Source: Burkholderiaceae bacterium | GTDB lineage: Bacteria; Pseudomonadota; Gammaproteobacteria; Burkholderiales; Burkholderiaceae | Reading direction: 5' to 3' | Assembly (NCBI GenBank): GCA_022701845.1 | Contig: JAKONS010000473.1 | Coordinates: forward strand, 1 to 7,619 | DNA length: 7,619 bases | Part shown: positions 6,647 to 7,619 of the stretch, piece after piece | Numbering within the stretch: the first letter of the stretch is position 1 | Layout of the letters: each line of letters starts with the position of its first letter | Program-made: the position numbers and the translations under genes | The notes under the pieces: model-generated | Told to the model about the DNA's origin: nothing | Seen by the model: the letters and a program-made list of their open reading frames with translations, nothing else | Database searches by the model: none

Positions 6647-7597
6647 ATGCACATCCTTTTTGTCGCCGATCCTCTCGAATCCTTCAAGATCTACAAGGAC
6701 ACCACCTTCGCCATGATGCGGGAGCTGCAACGGCGCGGGCATACGCTGGCGGCGTGCGAACCCCAGGATCTGGTGTGGCAGCGAGGAGGTTTCGTCAGCA
6801 CCGTCGCGCGCGATGTGAGGCTCACCGGCGACGCCGAGCGTTGGTTCGAAGGATCCACCGCGGAAGGGCTGCAGCCGCTGAAGAATTTCGATGCGGTGTT
6901 GATGCGCAAGGATCCACCTTTCGACTCGGAGTTCTTCTACGCCACCCATCTGCTGGAGCAAGCCGAGCGGGAAGGGGCGCGCGTCTTCAACAAGCCCCGC
7001 GCACTGCGCGACCATCCTGAAAAGCTGGCGATCCTCGAATTTCCGGAGCTCATCGGTCCCACCATCGTGACGCGAAGCGATGCAGCGATCCGTGCGTTCC
7101 ATGCCGAGCATCGGGACATCATCCTGAAGCCGCTCGACGGAATGGGTGGTACCGGAATCTTTCGCGTGCGTGACGACGGCATGAATCTCGGCTCCATCAT
7201 CGAGACCCTCAACCAGGGCGGTGCCAACACCGTCATGGTGCAAAAATTTCTTCCGGCAATCGCCGCGGGTGACAAAAGAATTCTGCTGATCGGCGGCAAA
7301 CCAGCGCCCTATTGCCTGGCACGCATACCCCAAGGCGGGGAAGTGCGCGGCAACCTGGCTGCAGGCGGCAAGGGGGTCGCCCAGGAATTGACGGCACGTG
7401 ACCGGGAGATCGCAGAGGCTGTCGCGCCCGTTCTGCATCGCCGGGGTTTGTTGCTCGTGGGGTTGGACGTCATTGGCGAGAGCGTCACGGAGATCAACGT
7501 CACCAGTCCGACCTGCTTTCAAGAAATCCACGACCAGAAAGGCTTCGATGTCGCTGCCATGTTCGTCGACGCGTTGGAGCAGGAGCTTTCTGTTTAA
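6647..7597 (+). CDS. gshB: Glutathione synthetase
   Basis: GshB ligates glycine to gamma-glutamylcysteine with ATP, giving glutathione, in the cytoplasm. The product is 316 residues, the normal size for the bacterial homotetrameric enzyme. The N-terminus (HILFVADPLESFKIYKDTTFAMM) follows the prokaryotic GshB N-domain pattern, and MRKDPPFDSEFFYATHLLE (about 86-104) is characteristic. The ATP-grasp loop ILKPLDGMGGTGIFRV lies at 159-174. The end of the grasp domain has EINVTSPT at 282-289, with the Glu and Asn expected to bind Mg2+. ATG 6647 gives the usual N-terminus. The upstream sequence (CTCCTCTCCG) is pyrimidine-rich and offers no Shine-Dalgarno site, so translation may rely on an unstructured start region. 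The stop codon TAA 7595-7597 lies in the spacer of the promoter at the right edge. Confidence 0.97.
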   Translation: MHILFVADPLESFKIYKDTTFAMMRELQRRGHTLAACEPQDLVWQRGGFVSTVARDVRLTGDAERWFEGSTAEGLQPLKNFDAVLMRKDPPFDSEFFYATHLLEQAEREGARVFNKPRALRDHPEKLAILEFPELIGPTIVTRSDAAIRAFHAEHRDIILKPLDGMGGTGIFRVRDDGMNLGSIIETLNQGGANTVMVQKFLPAIAAGDKRILLIGGKPAPYCLARIPQGGEVRGNLAAGGKGVAQELTARDREIAEAVAPVLHRRGLLLVGLDVIGESVTEINVTSPTCFQEIHDQKGFDVAAMFVDALEQELSV

Positions 7598-7602
7598 AAC
7601 TG

Positions 7603-7611
7603 TGCTATAGT
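7603..7611 (+). promoter_or_regulatory. Extended -10 promoter for a gene beyond the right edge
   Basis: TGC-TATAGT: TATAGT (7606-7611) matches TATAAT at five of six positions and is preceded by TG at the extended -10 position (7603-7604). The spacer is AT-rich (TTTAAAA, 7593-7599), unusual in this GC-rich window. No good -35 is present at 16-18 nt (the sequence there is GAGCTTT), consistent with an extended -10 type. The predicted start is near 7618, at the window edge. It overlaps the gshB 3' end, so the next gene starts its own transcript. Confidence 0.6.
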
Positions 7612-7619
7612 CGAAGGCT

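Noticed and set aside
5602..7020. A 472-codon plus-strand frame overlapping benE and gshB
   Set aside because: The product is Arg- and Gly-rich with no motif, and it runs through two genes with clear family signatures in another frame.

Overview
The window is high-GC, densely coded DNA with every recognisable gene on the + strand. It reads as an ordinary betaproteobacterial chromosome segment. The support is the holA–proA adjacency, the GshA type (the roughly 430-residue proteobacterial form, unrelated to E. coli GshA by length and motifs), and codon use strongly biased to G/C at third positions. A Rhodocyclales- or Burkholderiales-like host is my best guess; sequence alone does not settle the genus.

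Layout, left to right. (1) The 3' two-thirds of holA (DNA polymerase III delta subunit) enters from the left edge. (2) proA (gamma-glutamyl phosphate reductase, proline synthesis) follows after 47 nt and ends before a plausible intrinsic terminator at 1980-2010. (3) gshA (glutamate-cysteine ligase) has its own clear ribosome binding site. (4) A 197-nt gap holds a long stem-loop directly after gshA, a candidate sigma70-type promoter, two further GC hairpins and several mini-ORFs. (5) kup (K+ uptake permease) follows. (6) benE (BenE-family membrane transporter) follows kup after 33 nt. (7) gshB (glutathione synthetase) follows after 39 nt. (8) The last 22 nt hold a strong extended -10 promoter that must serve a gene beyond the right edge.

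How they fit together. gshA and gshB catalyse the two ATP-dependent steps of glutathione synthesis (Glu + Cys, then + Gly). They bracket two membrane transporters in the same orientation. The K+ transporter is a sensible companion, because glutathione and glutathione adducts gate K+ efflux systems of the Kef type and glutamate is a major counter-ion of K+, but that link is inference. The BenE-like protein has no aromatic-degradation gene beside it here. Both holA/proA and the glutathione genes look housekeeping.

No gene-free stretch exceeds 300 nt. I saw no tRNA, rRNA, insertion sequence, CRISPR array, attachment site or origin. I found no convincing undescribed system. The points most worth a second look are the structured kup leader with its uncertain start codon and the placement of two transporters inside the glutathione locus.
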